NCBI GenBank assembly: GCA_934700385.1
Contig: CAKUXO010000005.1
Coordinates: forward strand, 1 to 64,000
Source: an uncultured Candidatus Melainabacteria bacterium
GTDB lineage: Bacteria > Cyanobacteriota > Vampirovibrionia > Gastranaerophilales > Gastranaerophilaceae
Direction: 5' to 3'
DNA: 64,000 nt
Under the pieces are notes generated by a model. That model ran no database searches. It was not told where the DNA came from and saw nothing but the letters and a program-made list of their open reading frames with translations. Shown here piece after piece: positions 1 to 8,238 of this stretch. A program made the translations under genes and the position numbers. Position 1 is the first letter of the stretch; each line of letters opens with the position of its first letter.

Positions 1-5
1 AAACA

Positions 6-566
6 ATGGCAACTAATCAATTTGCAAGCAGAGATGTTAATAATGCTGGACGTGATGTAAACATAAATAATAATGTTTACTCTGTTGTGCAAATTGAATC
101 AACTATTGCAGATGTGATAAACAACCTATCTAAGTTAAATTTCCCATTACCGTTTCAAACCAAGAAAAGTAAATTGCCACTAGATGTTGAGCAAAAAATT
201 AAACTAAACAACATAAAAACGAGTCGAAGTATTATTGAATCTTATAAGCCATTATCATCATATTTAAACTCGGTATATTCAGATTTAGAAAAAATAAGAG
301 TTTCTCCAAAAGAAAGAGTTTTGCAAAGATTACAGAACGCATATATTAATGAATTAAATAAATATGCAGATAGCGAAAGCAAAACATTAGATATAGTAAA
401 AGCAAATGCAGATATTATTTTTTTAGGAATAAAAGAGCAAATTAAAAATAATGTTGTATCTTCTTCTAATAATACTAGCACCGAAGAAGATATTGATATT
501 GCACTCAATGTTATACTTGCAGAGGCATTTGTTAGTTGCCAAATAATGGAAAGTGAGGATGAATGA
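6..566 (+). CDS. ABC-3C system small component (candidate)
   Basis: First gene of a three-gene overlapping operon with an ABC-3C middle component and a DUF2326-type ATPase, which suggests it is the partner/effector-associated subunit of that defence-type system. The 186-residue product starts with a low-complexity stretch containing AGRDVNINNN, a glycine/asparagine-rich opening often seen in proteins of such NTPase-linked systems, then becomes mainly helical and ends acidic. No enzymatic motif is visible, so any toxic effector domain is either absent or unrecognised. The reading frame stays open upstream to the window edge, so a longer N-terminus cannot be excluded. It overlaps the next gene by 4 bases (ATGA). 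The family call rests mostly on context. Confidence 0.55.
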   Translation: MATNQFASRDVNNAGRDVNINNNVYSVVQIESTIADVINNLSKLNFPLPFQTKKSKLPLDVEQKIKLNNIKTSRSIIESYKPLSSYLNSVYSDLEKIRVSPKERVLQRLQNAYINELNKYADSESKTLDIVKANADIIFLGIKEQIKNNVVSSSNNTSTEEDIDIALNVILAEAFVSCQIMESEDE

Positions 567-808
567 TATTAACATCAAGATATTCTAATCCTCAGACAAG
601 CGTTTATTATCTATCGGCTCAAATATTATCAATATTGAAAAAAGGAATTTCAAATACTAATATTATTGATTTTTTTGTTTACTTAAAAACACATGTAAAT
701 GCAAATTTTACTTACGCAAATTATATTATGGCCCTTGATTGGCTATTCATATTAAATGCTATAACCATACAAGAAAATAGGATTATTTTATGTATATTAA
801 AAAATTAG
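563..808 (+). CDS. ABC-3C system middle component
   Basis: An 81-residue protein between the small subunit and the ATPase. Its size, the opening MILTSRYSNPQTSVYYLSAQ, the helix around LSILKK and the closing pattern ALDWLFILNAI followed by a short beta-like strand resemble the small middle components (MC6-like) of ABC-three-component systems, where they bridge the ATPase and the effector subunit. It overlaps the upstream gene by 4 bases and the downstream gene by 19 bases, so the three proteins are probably translationally coupled and made in fixed ratio. The assignment is by remembered family pattern plus gene order, not by a search. Confidence 0.65.
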   Translation: MILTSRYSNPQTSVYYLSAQILSILKKGISNTNIIDFFVYLKTHVNANFTYANYIMALDWLFILNAITIQENRIILCILKN

Positions 809-2568
809 TGATACGAAATCAAAAAGAAGAAAAAAATATTAGGGAAATTGACTTTAAACCTGGAGTCAATTTAATTGTTGATATAAGTGAAATAACAAAT
901 TTACAAGATACTGGTAATGATGTAGGGAAAACCACCGTTTTGCGCCTTATAAATTATTGCTTAGGTGGCAAAGCAGATGAAATATACAAGAATACAGAAT
1001 CTAAAAGTTCAATAAATTCAACAGTAAAAAACTTTTTAATTGATAATGAAGTATTAATTATTTTAACTTTATGTAAAGATTTTAATGAGCCAACAACAGA
1101 TATTGTCATACAGAGAAATTTTCTAATAGGTAAGAAAAAGAAAATTTGTACTATTAATGATTGTCCATTTTCAAATATAGAGAATTTTAAAAAAGAGCTT
1201 AAATCAATTTTTTACAATTCTGATTTAGATAAACCAAGTTTTAGACAATTAATTGACAGACATTTAAGATTTGATTACAGTAGCGAACGAATAGTTAATT
1301 ATCTGCATTTTGGCACATCTGACAAAGAGTATGAGCAAATTTATTTATTCTTATATAGTTTATATAAGGCAAGTGAATTATCAACATCAAAAAGCGCCGA
1401 ACTCGATAAATTTAAAGAATATGAAAATATCAAAAAAAAGTTATTCAAAGACAGAACAAACTCTTTAGTAGAACAAGAGCTTGCAATTCTCAATAATGAT
1501 ATTGACAATATAGAAAAACAAAAAAATGATTTTAATATTAATAAACTTTATCAAGCCGAATTACAAAAAATTGATAATTTAAATGATAAAATCAATTGTT
1601 TAATGCAGGAATACTCTAATTTAAAAACTCAACTTAAGATTTATGAACAAAACATATTAAATATAGAATCAGAAAGATGTGAATTAGAAGTAAAAGATGT
1701 TGAAACTTTATACAATGAGGCAGGCATTTATCTGCCAACTTTAAATAAAACTTTAGAAGAAACTATAGAATTTCATAATAGATTAGTTGTCAATAAGGTA
1801 AATTTTATAAAGTCTGATATTCCAACACTAAAAACCAAAATTTTAGAATTAAAAGATAAAATTAATGAGCAAACAGAAAGAAAAAAACATTTAGAGCAAG
1901 AACAAAAAAGACATGGTTCACTATCAGAATATGAAAGCCTAGTTTCAAATATAAAACCTCTTTATGAACAAAGAGGTAAATTATTACAAGAGCAAGAAAA
2001 AATCTTAGAATATGATAGTCTTATAGATGAATGTGATAAAAAAATAGTAGCAGTTAATGATGAAATACAAAAATATGATAAAGAGCTACAAACCAAATTA
2101 AGTATTTTTAATAAATATTTTTCTGAATATGCCATGAAATTTTATAATGAGTCATATTGCATTTCGTCATTAGTATCAGAAAAAACAAAATGCTATAAAT
2201 TTGAATTATCAAATCTAAATGGTAATATCGGAACTGGTAAGAAAAAGGGAGTAATGTCTGCTTATGACTTAGCTTATATTTCTTTTGCTAATGAATTAAA
2301 ATTACAACGTCCAAAATTTGTACTACACGATAGGATTGAAGATATACATAGTAACCAACTTGTGTCTTTAATAAGTTTAGTAAATTCAAATAATTTTGAT
2401 GGTCAATATATAGTTTCTGTGTTGAGTGGCAAATTTAAAGAAGGACATTTAAAAACTTTATTAGAACAAAATAAGGTTATAGAGCTATCACCTCAAGAAA
2501 AATTATTTAAAATTGAACAACAATTTCAACAACAAAATCAATCAGAAAAAGTTGATAAAGTAAATTGA
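790..2568 (+). CDS. ABC-3C system ATPase (DUF2326-like, SMC/RecF type)
   Basis: A 592-residue ABC-type ATPase of the SMC/RecN group. The P-loop GNDVGKTT lies at residues 42-49 and is followed by a helix LRLINYCLGG. The centre, roughly residues 190-460, is rich in Lys, Glu, Leu and Gln and should form a long coiled coil. The C-terminal part carries GTGKKKG, the DUF2326-type signature, and a Walker-B-like strand KFVLHDRIED. The last 20 residues are Gln-rich. In ABC-3C systems this subunit is thought to sense invading DNA and release the effector. It is the last gene of the operon; the downstream sequence is degenerate debris. Confidence 0.8.
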   Translation: MYIKKLVIRNQKEEKNIREIDFKPGVNLIVDISEITNLQDTGNDVGKTTVLRLINYCLGGKADEIYKNTESKSSINSTVKNFLIDNEVLIILTLCKDFNEPTTDIVIQRNFLIGKKKKICTINDCPFSNIENFKKELKSIFYNSDLDKPSFRQLIDRHLRFDYSSERIVNYLHFGTSDKEYEQIYLFLYSLYKASELSTSKSAELDKFKEYENIKKKLFKDRTNSLVEQELAILNNDIDNIEKQKNDFNINKLYQAELQKIDNLNDKINCLMQEYSNLKTQLKIYEQNILNIESERCELEVKDVETLYNEAGIYLPTLNKTLEETIEFHNRLVVNKVNFIKSDIPTLKTKILELKDKINEQTERKKHLEQEQKRHGSLSEYESLVSNIKPLYEQRGKLLQEQEKILEYDSLIDECDKKIVAVNDEIQKYDKELQTKLSIFNKYFSEYAMKFYNESYCISSLVSEKTKCYKFELSNLNGNIGTGKKKGVMSAYDLAYISFANELKLQRPKFVLHDRIEDIHSNQLVSLISLVNSNNFDGQYIVSVLSGKFKEGHLKTLLEQNKVIELSPQEKLFKIEQQFQQQNQSEKVDKVN

Positions 2569-2832
2569 AACAAAGCATTAGAAATAGAAATTACTAACAA
2601 GTCTTGTTAAAAGTTTTAAGAAAAATCATTTCAAATAGTTTTTATATATTTAGAAAAATTATTATATAAAGTTATTCATAGTATTTATATTAAAATGTTT
2701 TAGATAAAGATTTATTTTGTATACTCATTATAACATTTGTATAAAAATTTAAGTTGAAATTTTTTATTAGACATTTTGTACTAAATAAAATTTTATATAA
2801 TAATATTTTTTAGATTCTATAGTATAATTTTA

Positions 2833-2967
2833 TTAAAAAAACTTTAATGATTTTTCTTCGCAGTAGATATAAAATTCTTTAATCGTATCTTGAATTTCTT
2901 TTAGTGTCGATACTTGTGAAAAATAAAAGATGAAATTGACTACAAAAAATGTACAGTTTTTGAGGAA
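2833..2967 (-). pseudogene. Remnant of the integrase-SAM-like gene found intact at 8229-8861
   Basis: On the minus strand this reads EIQDTIKEFYIYCEEKSL, against INQDTIKNFYIYCEEKSL in the intact protein at 8229-8861. The similarity runs upstream through STLKE versus DTEK and NFIFYF versus NNILPFF, with one likely indel, until a stop codon at 2968-2970. Downstream the frame ends in a stop at 2833-2835 soon after EEKS. Only the middle of the core-binding domain survives, with no start codon. The DNA is also clearly similar (for example the stretch around cagtagatataaaa). This is a decayed paralogue, not a gene. Confidence 0.75.
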
Positions 2968-3066
2968 TTATCAGTTTTAATAGATAATTACAAGTTTAAT
3001 TACAGTCATGCTAGAAAATAATAAAACAAAAATAAAATTACACCAATAGAATAAGACTCTTTACTT
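2920..3066 (+). pseudogene. 3' remnant of an IS3-family transposase (OrfB)
   Basis: Reading the plus strand in the frame of position 2929 gives DEIDYKKCTVFEELSVLIDN, then YKFNYSHARK, two stop codons, NKNKITPIE, a stop, and DSLL. This follows the C-terminal end of IS3-family transposases: a DEI(D/N) start, FEEL..IDxY, YNxxRxQW, K(M/I)TPxEYR..LL. The stops fall where QW and YR would be. It lacks the rest of the transposase, and no terminal repeat could be paired. It abuts the other remnant on the opposite strand, suggesting the IS inserted there or the two were joined by deletion. Confidence 0.6.
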
Positions 3067-3154
3067 GCTGTACACTTTTTATAGTGCTGTTCATTATGGA
3101 TATTTAATTATATTCAACTCTGTGTTTGTGATATTCTAAAAAAAGGAGTTAAGT

Positions 3155-4060
3155 ATGGCTATTCCAACATATGATGAGTTAATGTCACCAGTTCTTAAGC
3201 TTCTCAGTGATGGGGTTGAACGTTCAGGAGACGATATTAGCAATACTATTGCTAATCAATTAAATTTAACAGAAGAAGAGAAAAATAGAATATATGCAAA
3301 CAATCCCAAAAAGGTTTTTAAAGATAGAATCGCTTGGGCAAGAACATATTTAAAGAAAGCCAGATTAATCGAATCTCCACAAAGAGCGACTTCAAAAATA
3401 ACAGCAAAAGGGATGAAGGTTGCTAAGTCAAAATTAGATAAATTAAATCTCAAGTTTTTAGAGCAGTATGAATCATTTAGAGAATTTAGACATATTGATA
3501 ATTCAAATGAGGTTGAGGGTAAATCTAAAAAAATAGAAACCGTACAAACTCCAGATGAAATGCTTGATTTTGTTCAAAATTCTTATAAAGAAAATTTACA
3601 AAGCGAATTATTGTTAAAACTTAAAAGCGTAGATCCTGTAAGGTTTGAAGAAATAGTTTTAAATCTTATGGAAAAGATGAATTATGGCATTGGATCGATG
3701 ACAAAATTAAGTCACGATGGTGGTATTGACGGAATTATTGATGAAGATGAATTAGGTCTTGAAAAAATATACTTACAAGCTAAAAGGTACTCTGATAATA
3801 AGATCAATGAGAAAGAAATGCAAAACTTTGCTGGAGCGTTAAGTTGTTCTCCTGTGCGTAAAGGTGTTTTTATAACAACAAGTTATTTTGATGAAAAAGC
3901 TAAGAAAAAAGCAGAAGACGCATCTAAAAAAGGTTTAATAATAAGACTTATTAATGGTGACGAACTTACTAAGCTAATGATAAAACATAACATTGGTGTT
4001 CAAATAAAAACCAAAATAGAAATCAAAAAATTGGATGAGGATTTCTTTGCGGAATACTAA
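3155..4060 (+). CDS. mrr: Mrr-type restriction endonuclease (type IV-like)
   Basis: A 301-residue protein with the two-domain Mrr layout. Residues 1-90 form a winged-helix Mrr_N domain (starting MAIPTYDELMSPVL, ending in an ITAKG turn). Residues 160-285 form a PD-(D/E)xK domain with FEE at 164-166, D192 in GGIDG and Q208-A-K210, the usual D...QxK core. Mrr enzymes cut DNA carrying foreign methylation, so this is probably a defence nuclease. A clean Shine-Dalgarno (AAAGGAG) precedes the ATG by 6 bases. The stop codon ends exactly where the convergent HNH gene ends, with zero spacing. Confidence 0.87.
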   Translation: MAIPTYDELMSPVLKLLSDGVERSGDDISNTIANQLNLTEEEKNRIYANNPKKVFKDRIAWARTYLKKARLIESPQRATSKITAKGMKVAKSKLDKLNLKFLEQYESFREFRHIDNSNEVEGKSKKIETVQTPDEMLDFVQNSYKENLQSELLLKLKSVDPVRFEEIVLNLMEKMNYGIGSMTKLSHDGGIDGIIDEDELGLEKIYLQAKRYSDNKINEKEMQNFAGALSCSPVRKGVFITTSYFDEKAKKKAEDASKKGLIIRLINGDELTKLMIKHNIGVQIKTKIEIKKLDEDFFAEY

Positions 4061-5047
4061 TTAAAGTCTACCTGTACGTAAAAATAGTCCATATACGTTT
4101 TCTCTATGGTATTTAATATTTTCTAGATTTGGTTTAAAGAAATCATCTTCTGGAACTCTAATTGTTTTACCATTAAACGATTTTAAATATTCACTATCAA
4201 TTTCGCTATGTACCATAATTTTATATGAATCATCTAAGGTAAAGAAACCTTTGTCAAACGCCCAATGCAAATCTCTAGAAAAAGCAATACCATTATTTGG
4301 TAAAAATAAACCTCCATGGCTTTGTGGCTTAATATGTGCGGCTTCTAAATTCATATAATTGACAGATCTTATAACAGTACCTGTCATTGCACATAAATTT
4401 TTATATCCGACCATTACAAAATCTCTAAAGGATGATGCGGAGAACAAAGAGCTAACAGTTGTTTCATGTTCTATTTTTTCGGTTACAGATTTATCAACAA
4501 CAACTTCAACTTGCTTTTGGATGTGAGTTATTTTTTCTTCAAATTCAGGAATGATGCCTTTATATAAACCGTAACCACCACTTATATTAGAATTCATTAT
4601 TACATTATTTAAACATTCATAAAGCTCAGGTGTTTCAAAAGGTTTTACTATATCTAAGTAATAAATATCTTGTTCACCTATAGCTTCTTCATTATATTTC
4701 CCTTTTCTAATAACAACAATATCTTTTGGATTAAATAATAACTGTTCTTCTTCAATTCCTTTATTTAAATATAGGCGATATTCATTTCTAGGATGAACAG
4801 CTGTTGAACCATGAAATTTATCATTATGATATACAAAATTGCAATATACTTTTTTATTAGAATGCAAAGATATTATAGGCAATAATGCAGAATCATTAAG
4901 TTGAGCAGTTGTTAACGGTGGAAATATTTTTAAAACATCTTTATTCATTGAAGTTAACAAATACCGACCCCTATGAGGTTTTCCATCAGCACCAACACTT
5001 CCTAGTTCTTGATATCCACACTTTTTTAAATAATAATAATATATCAT
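4061..5047 (-). CDS. HNH restriction endonuclease
   Basis: A 328-residue protein whose C-terminal third is an HNH_2-type nuclease domain: LCAMTG near residue 218, AAHIKP at 236-241 (H238), PNNGIAF around 250 and DLHWAFDKG at 259-267 (H261). The first about 160 residues are unlike the nuclease and probably bind DNA or recognise the target, since restriction enzymes with this HNH layout often carry an N-terminal recognition domain. It lies 15 bases downstream of two m5C methyltransferase genes on the same strand. The simplest reading is the restriction subunit of that R-M system. It converges with the Mrr gene at zero spacing. Confidence 0.75.
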   Translation of the reverse strand: MIYYYYLKKCGYQELGSVGADGKPHRGRYLLTSMNKDVLKIFPPLTTAQLNDSALLPIISLHSNKKVYCNFVYHNDKFHGSTAVHPRNEYRLYLNKGIEEEQLLFNPKDIVVIRKGKYNEEAIGEQDIYYLDIVKPFETPELYECLNNVIMNSNISGGYGLYKGIIPEFEEKITHIQKQVEVVVDKSVTEKIEHETTVSSLFSASSFRDFVMVGYKNLCAMTGTVIRSVNYMNLEAAHIKPQSHGGLFLPNNGIAFSRDLHWAFDKGFFTLDDSYKIMVHSEIDSEYLKSFNGKTIRVPEDDFFKPNLENIKYHRENVYGLFLRTGRL

Positions 5048-5062
5048 TCTTTTACCTTATAT

Positions 5063-6322
5063 TTATTTTAATACTAACTGTTCTGCATATTTTTCTAAAA
5101 ATATTGAAACGGACTGGGCAATTACTTTTGCAAAAAGCGGAGGAACTGCATTTCCTATCATTTTATATTGATCTCCTTGACTACCTAAAAATTCAAAGTC
5201 ATCATCAAAGGTTTGCAATCGAGCAGCTTCTCTCACGGTTATAGATCTTGCTTGTTTATAATCAGGGTGTATATGACGTAAACCATCTTTGTATAAATGT
5301 GCAACAATAGTATTACTTGGTTTATCCCATTCTAAGACATTGTACTTATGCACGCTAGATGTTTTACCTGTCTTTTGAGTATATAAATCTTTTAAAGACT
5401 GTATTGATGAATATTTATTGTGACCACAATAAATATCCTTTGCTAATTCCTCAAATATTTCAATATCTCTTTGACTATGAAAACGAGGAGTATGGTTATA
5501 AAAATCAGTCATTGTAGGAAAATGAGAATACTTTTTCCCTGAAATCTTTACTGGCTCTGCTAATGGTTTAAATTTTGGCAAATCAGATATCGCATCTTTG
5601 ACTGTTTTTACTCTACTTACTTTATATTTTTTTATTATATTTGAATAGAAGTCTTTTAATATATTTTGTACATCATATTCTTTAAAATAATTTTTGTTAA
5701 TACCAATCAAAATGACACGAGTTCTATTCTGAGGTACTCCAAATTCACTAACATCAAACACGGCATTGTTTTTTATATCTTCTATTAATTCATATCCAAT
5801 AGAAGCAAAACCTTCTCTAATCTTGTTTATAATCAATTCTCCATCGGGAGCCGCACTTAACATTCCCAAAACATTTTCAAAAACAAATAATTTTGGTTTA
5901 TATTGATCAACAATCTCTAAATAACTTTGAAACAAGTAATTCCTATAATCATTTTTCATTCCATGTTTATCACGGATTCTTCCTGCTATAGAATATGCTT
6001 GACAAGGAGGTCCACCAATAATTATGTCTACTTTATTATTTCCAACAAAGTTATTAAACCCTTTTGAAGATCCATACTCTGTATCGTTATCCCAACCATT
6101 TATAAGTTCTTTTGTTCTTTGTATATCGAATCTTAAAACAAAATCTTTGGCATTTTTATATCCCCAACGTTCACAAAGTCTTTTAGATAATGTTTCACAT
6201 GCTGATTTATCCCATTCAACGCAGGCTAAAGCATTATATAAACCGGTTTGTTCAAAACCGTCCGTTAAGCCTCCGCATCCAGCGAATAAATCTAAATAAT
6301 TTATTTTTTTATTCATTTTCAT
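5063..6322 (-). CDS. DNA (cytosine-5) methyltransferase, second of a pair
   Basis: A 419-residue C5 methyltransferase with all main motifs: DLFAGCGGL (motif I, SAM binding), GGPPCQAYS with the catalytic cysteine (IV), FENVLG (VI), PQNRTRVILIG (VIII), a target-recognition region, REAARLQTF (IX) and MIGNAVPP (X). It makes 5-methylcytosine in a specific site. The gene follows another m5C methyltransferase with a 14-base overlap and precedes the HNH nuclease. Two methyltransferases with one nuclease usually mean an asymmetric site with one enzyme per strand; that is inference here. ATG codons at 6322 and 6316 are both possible starts. Confidence 0.9.
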   Translation of the reverse strand: MKMNKKINYLDLFAGCGGLTDGFEQTGLYNALACVEWDKSACETLSKRLCERWGYKNAKDFVLRFDIQRTKELINGWDNDTEYGSSKGFNNFVGNNKVDIIIGGPPCQAYSIAGRIRDKHGMKNDYRNYLFQSYLEIVDQYKPKLFVFENVLGMLSAAPDGELIINKIREGFASIGYELIEDIKNNAVFDVSEFGVPQNRTRVILIGINKNYFKEYDVQNILKDFYSNIIKKYKVSRVKTVKDAISDLPKFKPLAEPVKISGKKYSHFPTMTDFYNHTPRFHSQRDIEIFEELAKDIYCGHNKYSSIQSLKDLYTQKTGKTSSVHKYNVLEWDKPSNTIVAHLYKDGLRHIHPDYKQARSITVREAARLQTFDDDFEFLGSQGDQYKMIGNAVPPLFAKVIAQSVSIFLEKYAEQLVLK

Positions 6323-7382
6323 TCTTTTCCATTATACATTTTTTTATTTGTTTGGCAAGATTATAACTTAACATTGGAGGAACAGCGTTTCCGACTTGTC
6401 TGTTTTGTTGAGTTTTAGTTCCATAAAATATAAAATCATCAGAAAATGATTGTAATCTAGCATTTTCTCTAACAGTTGGTACCCTATTGTATTTATAATG
6501 AAAATGATTTCTATGTCCTGTATCAATAGTTCTTGATGGCTTTTTACTATTATACCGAGTCCAAGCCTCATTAAATTTTCTACTTGTTCCAATTCCTGGA
6601 GGTAAATCTTTATAATTTCCCCCATCAGGAACTAACGATATTATATTTTTCACTTGTTCTGTATGTTTCGTTGCAACATGATTATATAATGTATTTGAAT
6701 TTTTACGCATTTCTTTTTGATATTTTGTAAAAGGTTGGTTTTTATATTCAGCCTTTTCTTCACCCAAGTCAGTTTCTAACCCTGGTAAATCAGAAAGAGC
6801 ATCTTCACAAGAAACATAATTGTCTGGAGTTCTTACTTTCTCAGGGAACTTAAATTCTCCAATATCATTGCGAATACCAACAAATACCAATCTTTTTCTC
6901 ATTTGAGGAACACCATAATCTGCGGCACATAAAACCTGAACATTAACATTATAGCCTAATACTGTAAAACACTCTATAATTTTATCTTTTACTTCGCCAC
7001 CATATAAAGTAGCCATGCCAGTTACATTCTCTATTAAAAAAGCTTTTGGTTTAAAATGTTTAACCGTTTCAACCATTGCAAGATATAATTTATTACGTTT
7101 GTCATAAAAATTTCTTGAACCAGTTAATGAAAACCCTTGACAAGGAGGTCCACCAATAATTATATCTACCTTGGTATCAGGAATAAGATTTTCTATTTGT
7201 TCACAAACCGTATCATCTGCTAAATTTATATTGGCAACCTTTGAACCACTATGATTATTCTTGAATGTTTTTAATGCAGCTTCATCATTATCAACACCGA
7301 GGATCACATTAAATCCTGCTTGAATAAACCCACAAGATAAACCTCCGCATCCACAAAACAAATCTAAAACATTATATTTCAT
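6309..7382 (-). CDS. DNA (cytosine-5) methyltransferase, first of a pair
   Basis: A C5 methyltransferase of 357 residues from the start chosen here. Motifs: DLFCGCGGL (I), GGPPCQGFSLTGS with the catalytic cysteine (IV), IENVTGM (VI), PQMRKRLVFVGIR (VIII), RENARLQSF (IX), QVGNAVPPM (X). The open frame allows an ATG at 7397, but an AGAGGA ribosome-binding site sits 4-5 bases before the ATG at 7382, and the protein then starts directly before motif I as usual in the family, so 7382 is preferred. It leads the operon of two methyltransferases plus HNH nuclease. Sequence differs enough from its partner to imply a different recognition strand. Confidence 0.9.
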   Translation of the reverse strand: MKYNVLDLFCGCGGLSCGFIQAGFNVILGVDNDEAALKTFKNNHSGSKVANINLADDTVCEQIENLIPDTKVDIIIGGPPCQGFSLTGSRNFYDKRNKLYLAMVETVKHFKPKAFLIENVTGMATLYGGEVKDKIIECFTVLGYNVNVQVLCAADYGVPQMRKRLVFVGIRNDIGEFKFPEKVRTPDNYVSCEDALSDLPGLETDLGEEKAEYKNQPFTKYQKEMRKNSNTLYNHVATKHTEQVKNIISLVPDGGNYKDLPPGIGTSRKFNEAWTRYNSKKPSRTIDTGHRNHFHYKYNRVPTVRENARLQSFSDDFIFYGTKTQQNRQVGNAVPPMLSYNLAKQIKKCIMEKNENE

Positions 7383-7406
7383 ACTGTCCTCTAACATGAT
7401 AACATT

Positions 7407-7430
7407 ATACTAAAAAAATAAATTTAGTAT
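7407..7430. repeat. Inverted repeat ATACTAAA-8-TTTAGTAT before the R-M operon
   Basis: ATACTAAA at 7407-7414 and its exact complement at 7423-7430 lie just upstream of the methyltransferase operon and overlap a TATAAT-like hexamer read on the minus strand at 7404-7409. The same 8-base arms recur with a 10-base gap between the MuA start and its promoter (11550-11575). Position suggests an operator, but in AT-rich DNA chance is possible. Confidence 0.35.
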
Positions 7431-7461
7431 TTATTTGTGTCGAAATATATTACGCATATTT

Positions 7462-7527
7462 ATACAAATGTTTGTATTTATGCTTTTTAATAATAATGTA
7501 TGTCATACAAAAGAAAGGAATTTGTAT
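7462..7527. promoter_or_regulatory. Four ATACAAA/TTTGTAT half-sites around the 7526 start
   Basis: The heptamer ATACAAA occurs at 7462-7468 and 7505-7511, and its complement TTTGTAT at 7471-7477 and 7521-7527. The first pair has a 2-base gap, like an operator. The second pair encloses the GAAAGGAA ribosome-binding site and reaches the ATG at 7526, so in RNA it could form a small hairpin holding the ribosome-binding site in its loop. A further short palindrome, GTATGTCATAC, is at 7498-7508. This suggests control of the small gene and perhaps of the divergent R-M operon. Confidence 0.4.
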
Positions 7528-7726
7528 GACAGAAAAAGATTATCAACTTTATGGAACAAAAATTTTAAATCTTAAAACACAAGAAATTGGTTTATTAATT
7601 TGCATTTGGAAAAATAAATTTGCCGATGGTGTAGTAGATTTTGCAACTTGCGTAAACAAGCAAGGAAAAAGATATAACATCGAATTGGACAATATAAGAG
7701 GGTTTGAAGATGATTTTGAAAAATAA
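7526..7726 (+). CDS. Small protein of unknown function
   Basis: A 66-residue protein starting MTEKDYQLYG. The frame is open from 7472, but a GAAAGGAA ribosome-binding site fits the ATG at 7526, and the upstream part codes a hydrophobic string typical of non-coding DNA. The content (TKILNLKTQEIGLLICIW, NKQGKRYNIELDNI) looks like a small beta-rich domain, as in short phage or plasmid accessory proteins. It overlaps the next gene. It lies between the R-M operon and the Mu-like element and is flanked by repeated ATACAAA half-sites. No family is recognised. Confidence 0.55.
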   Translation: MTEKDYQLYGTKILNLKTQEIGLLICIWKNKFADGVVDFATCVNKQGKRYNIELDNIRGFEDDFEK

Positions 7727-7943
7727 ATTAACTAAAGAAACTCTAAATATTTCTTATTCTGAATTTAGGAAACGATTTGCAAAAGAATTACAAGTAGCAT
7801 TTGAAAGTTACCGTCAAACTCAGTTAAATAAATATTCTTACAAAATTAAAGATAACAATTCCATTGAACAAGATTTTTACTTTAATCTTCAATGGAATTT
7901 TAATCATTTTTGTAATTCAAATTGGCATATAGAAAGAATGTAA
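7704..7943 (+). CDS. Small protein of unknown function
   Basis: A 79-residue protein overlapping the previous gene by 23 bases, with a second ATG at 7710 as an alternative start. It is Lys/Asn/Tyr-rich (YRQTQLNKYSYKIKDN), ends in an aromatic and His-containing tail (WNFNHFCNSNWHIERM), and has no recognisable motif. The overlap with the upstream small gene suggests the two are co-translated. A rho-independent hairpin at 8024-8045 ends this transcript and the opposing Mu-like operon. Confidence 0.5.
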   Translation: MKMILKNKLTKETLNISYSEFRKRFAKELQVAFESYRQTQLNKYSYKIKDNNSIEQDFYFNLQWNFNHFCNSNWHIERM

Positions 7944-8023
7944 CAAACCCTGTTCAAAACATGTTCAAAATCGTTCACATTGAATTTTTATTTATAATTA
8001 GTAAATTTATACTCTAAAAAAAT

Positions 8024-8045
8024 AAAACTCCGTTTTCGGAGTTTT
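8024..8045. terminator. Bidirectional terminator between small genes and Mu-like operon
   Basis: Perfect 9-bp stem AAAACTCCG / CGGAGTTTT with a TTTT loop and A/T runs on both sides. It overlaps the end of the XRE gene at 8044 and lies 80 bases after the convergent small gene. Confidence 0.8.
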
Positions 8046-8238
8046 AAAAAAGTTTTCTGTAATTCAATCCAAGTTCAAGTGCTAAAAATATTTCAAATTT
8101 ACTGCTATATCTTTCGCCATTGATTAATCTAGTAACATAGGATTCTGATATTTCTAGATATTTTGCAATTTTCTTTTGGTTATACCTTTTTCGTTTCATC
8201 AAAAATCTAATCGTTTCTGCTCTTTTCTTTAAAAACAT
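8044..8238 (-). CDS. XRE/Cro-type helix-turn-helix protein
   Basis: A 64-residue protein that is almost only a helix-turn-helix: KKIAKYLEISESYVTRLING matches the XRE/Cro pattern (KxxAxxLgxsxxyvsrlxxG), followed by a helix FEIFLALELGLNY. It is the last gene of the leftward MuA-MuB operon and overlaps the preceding gene by 10 bases. In Mu-like phages small Cro/Ner-like proteins tune the early promoter; this one may act on the operators at 11667-11738. The role is inferred. Confidence 0.7.
   Translation of the reverse strand: MFLKKRAETIRFLMKRKRYNQKKIAKYLEISESYVTRLINGERYSSKFEIFLALELGLNYRKLF

Noticed and set aside
7944..8020. Tandem GTTCAAAA-like repeats as the right end of the Mu-like element
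   Set aside because: Three short related words occur around 7949-7975, but no matching copies were found at the other side and no target duplication could be shown.
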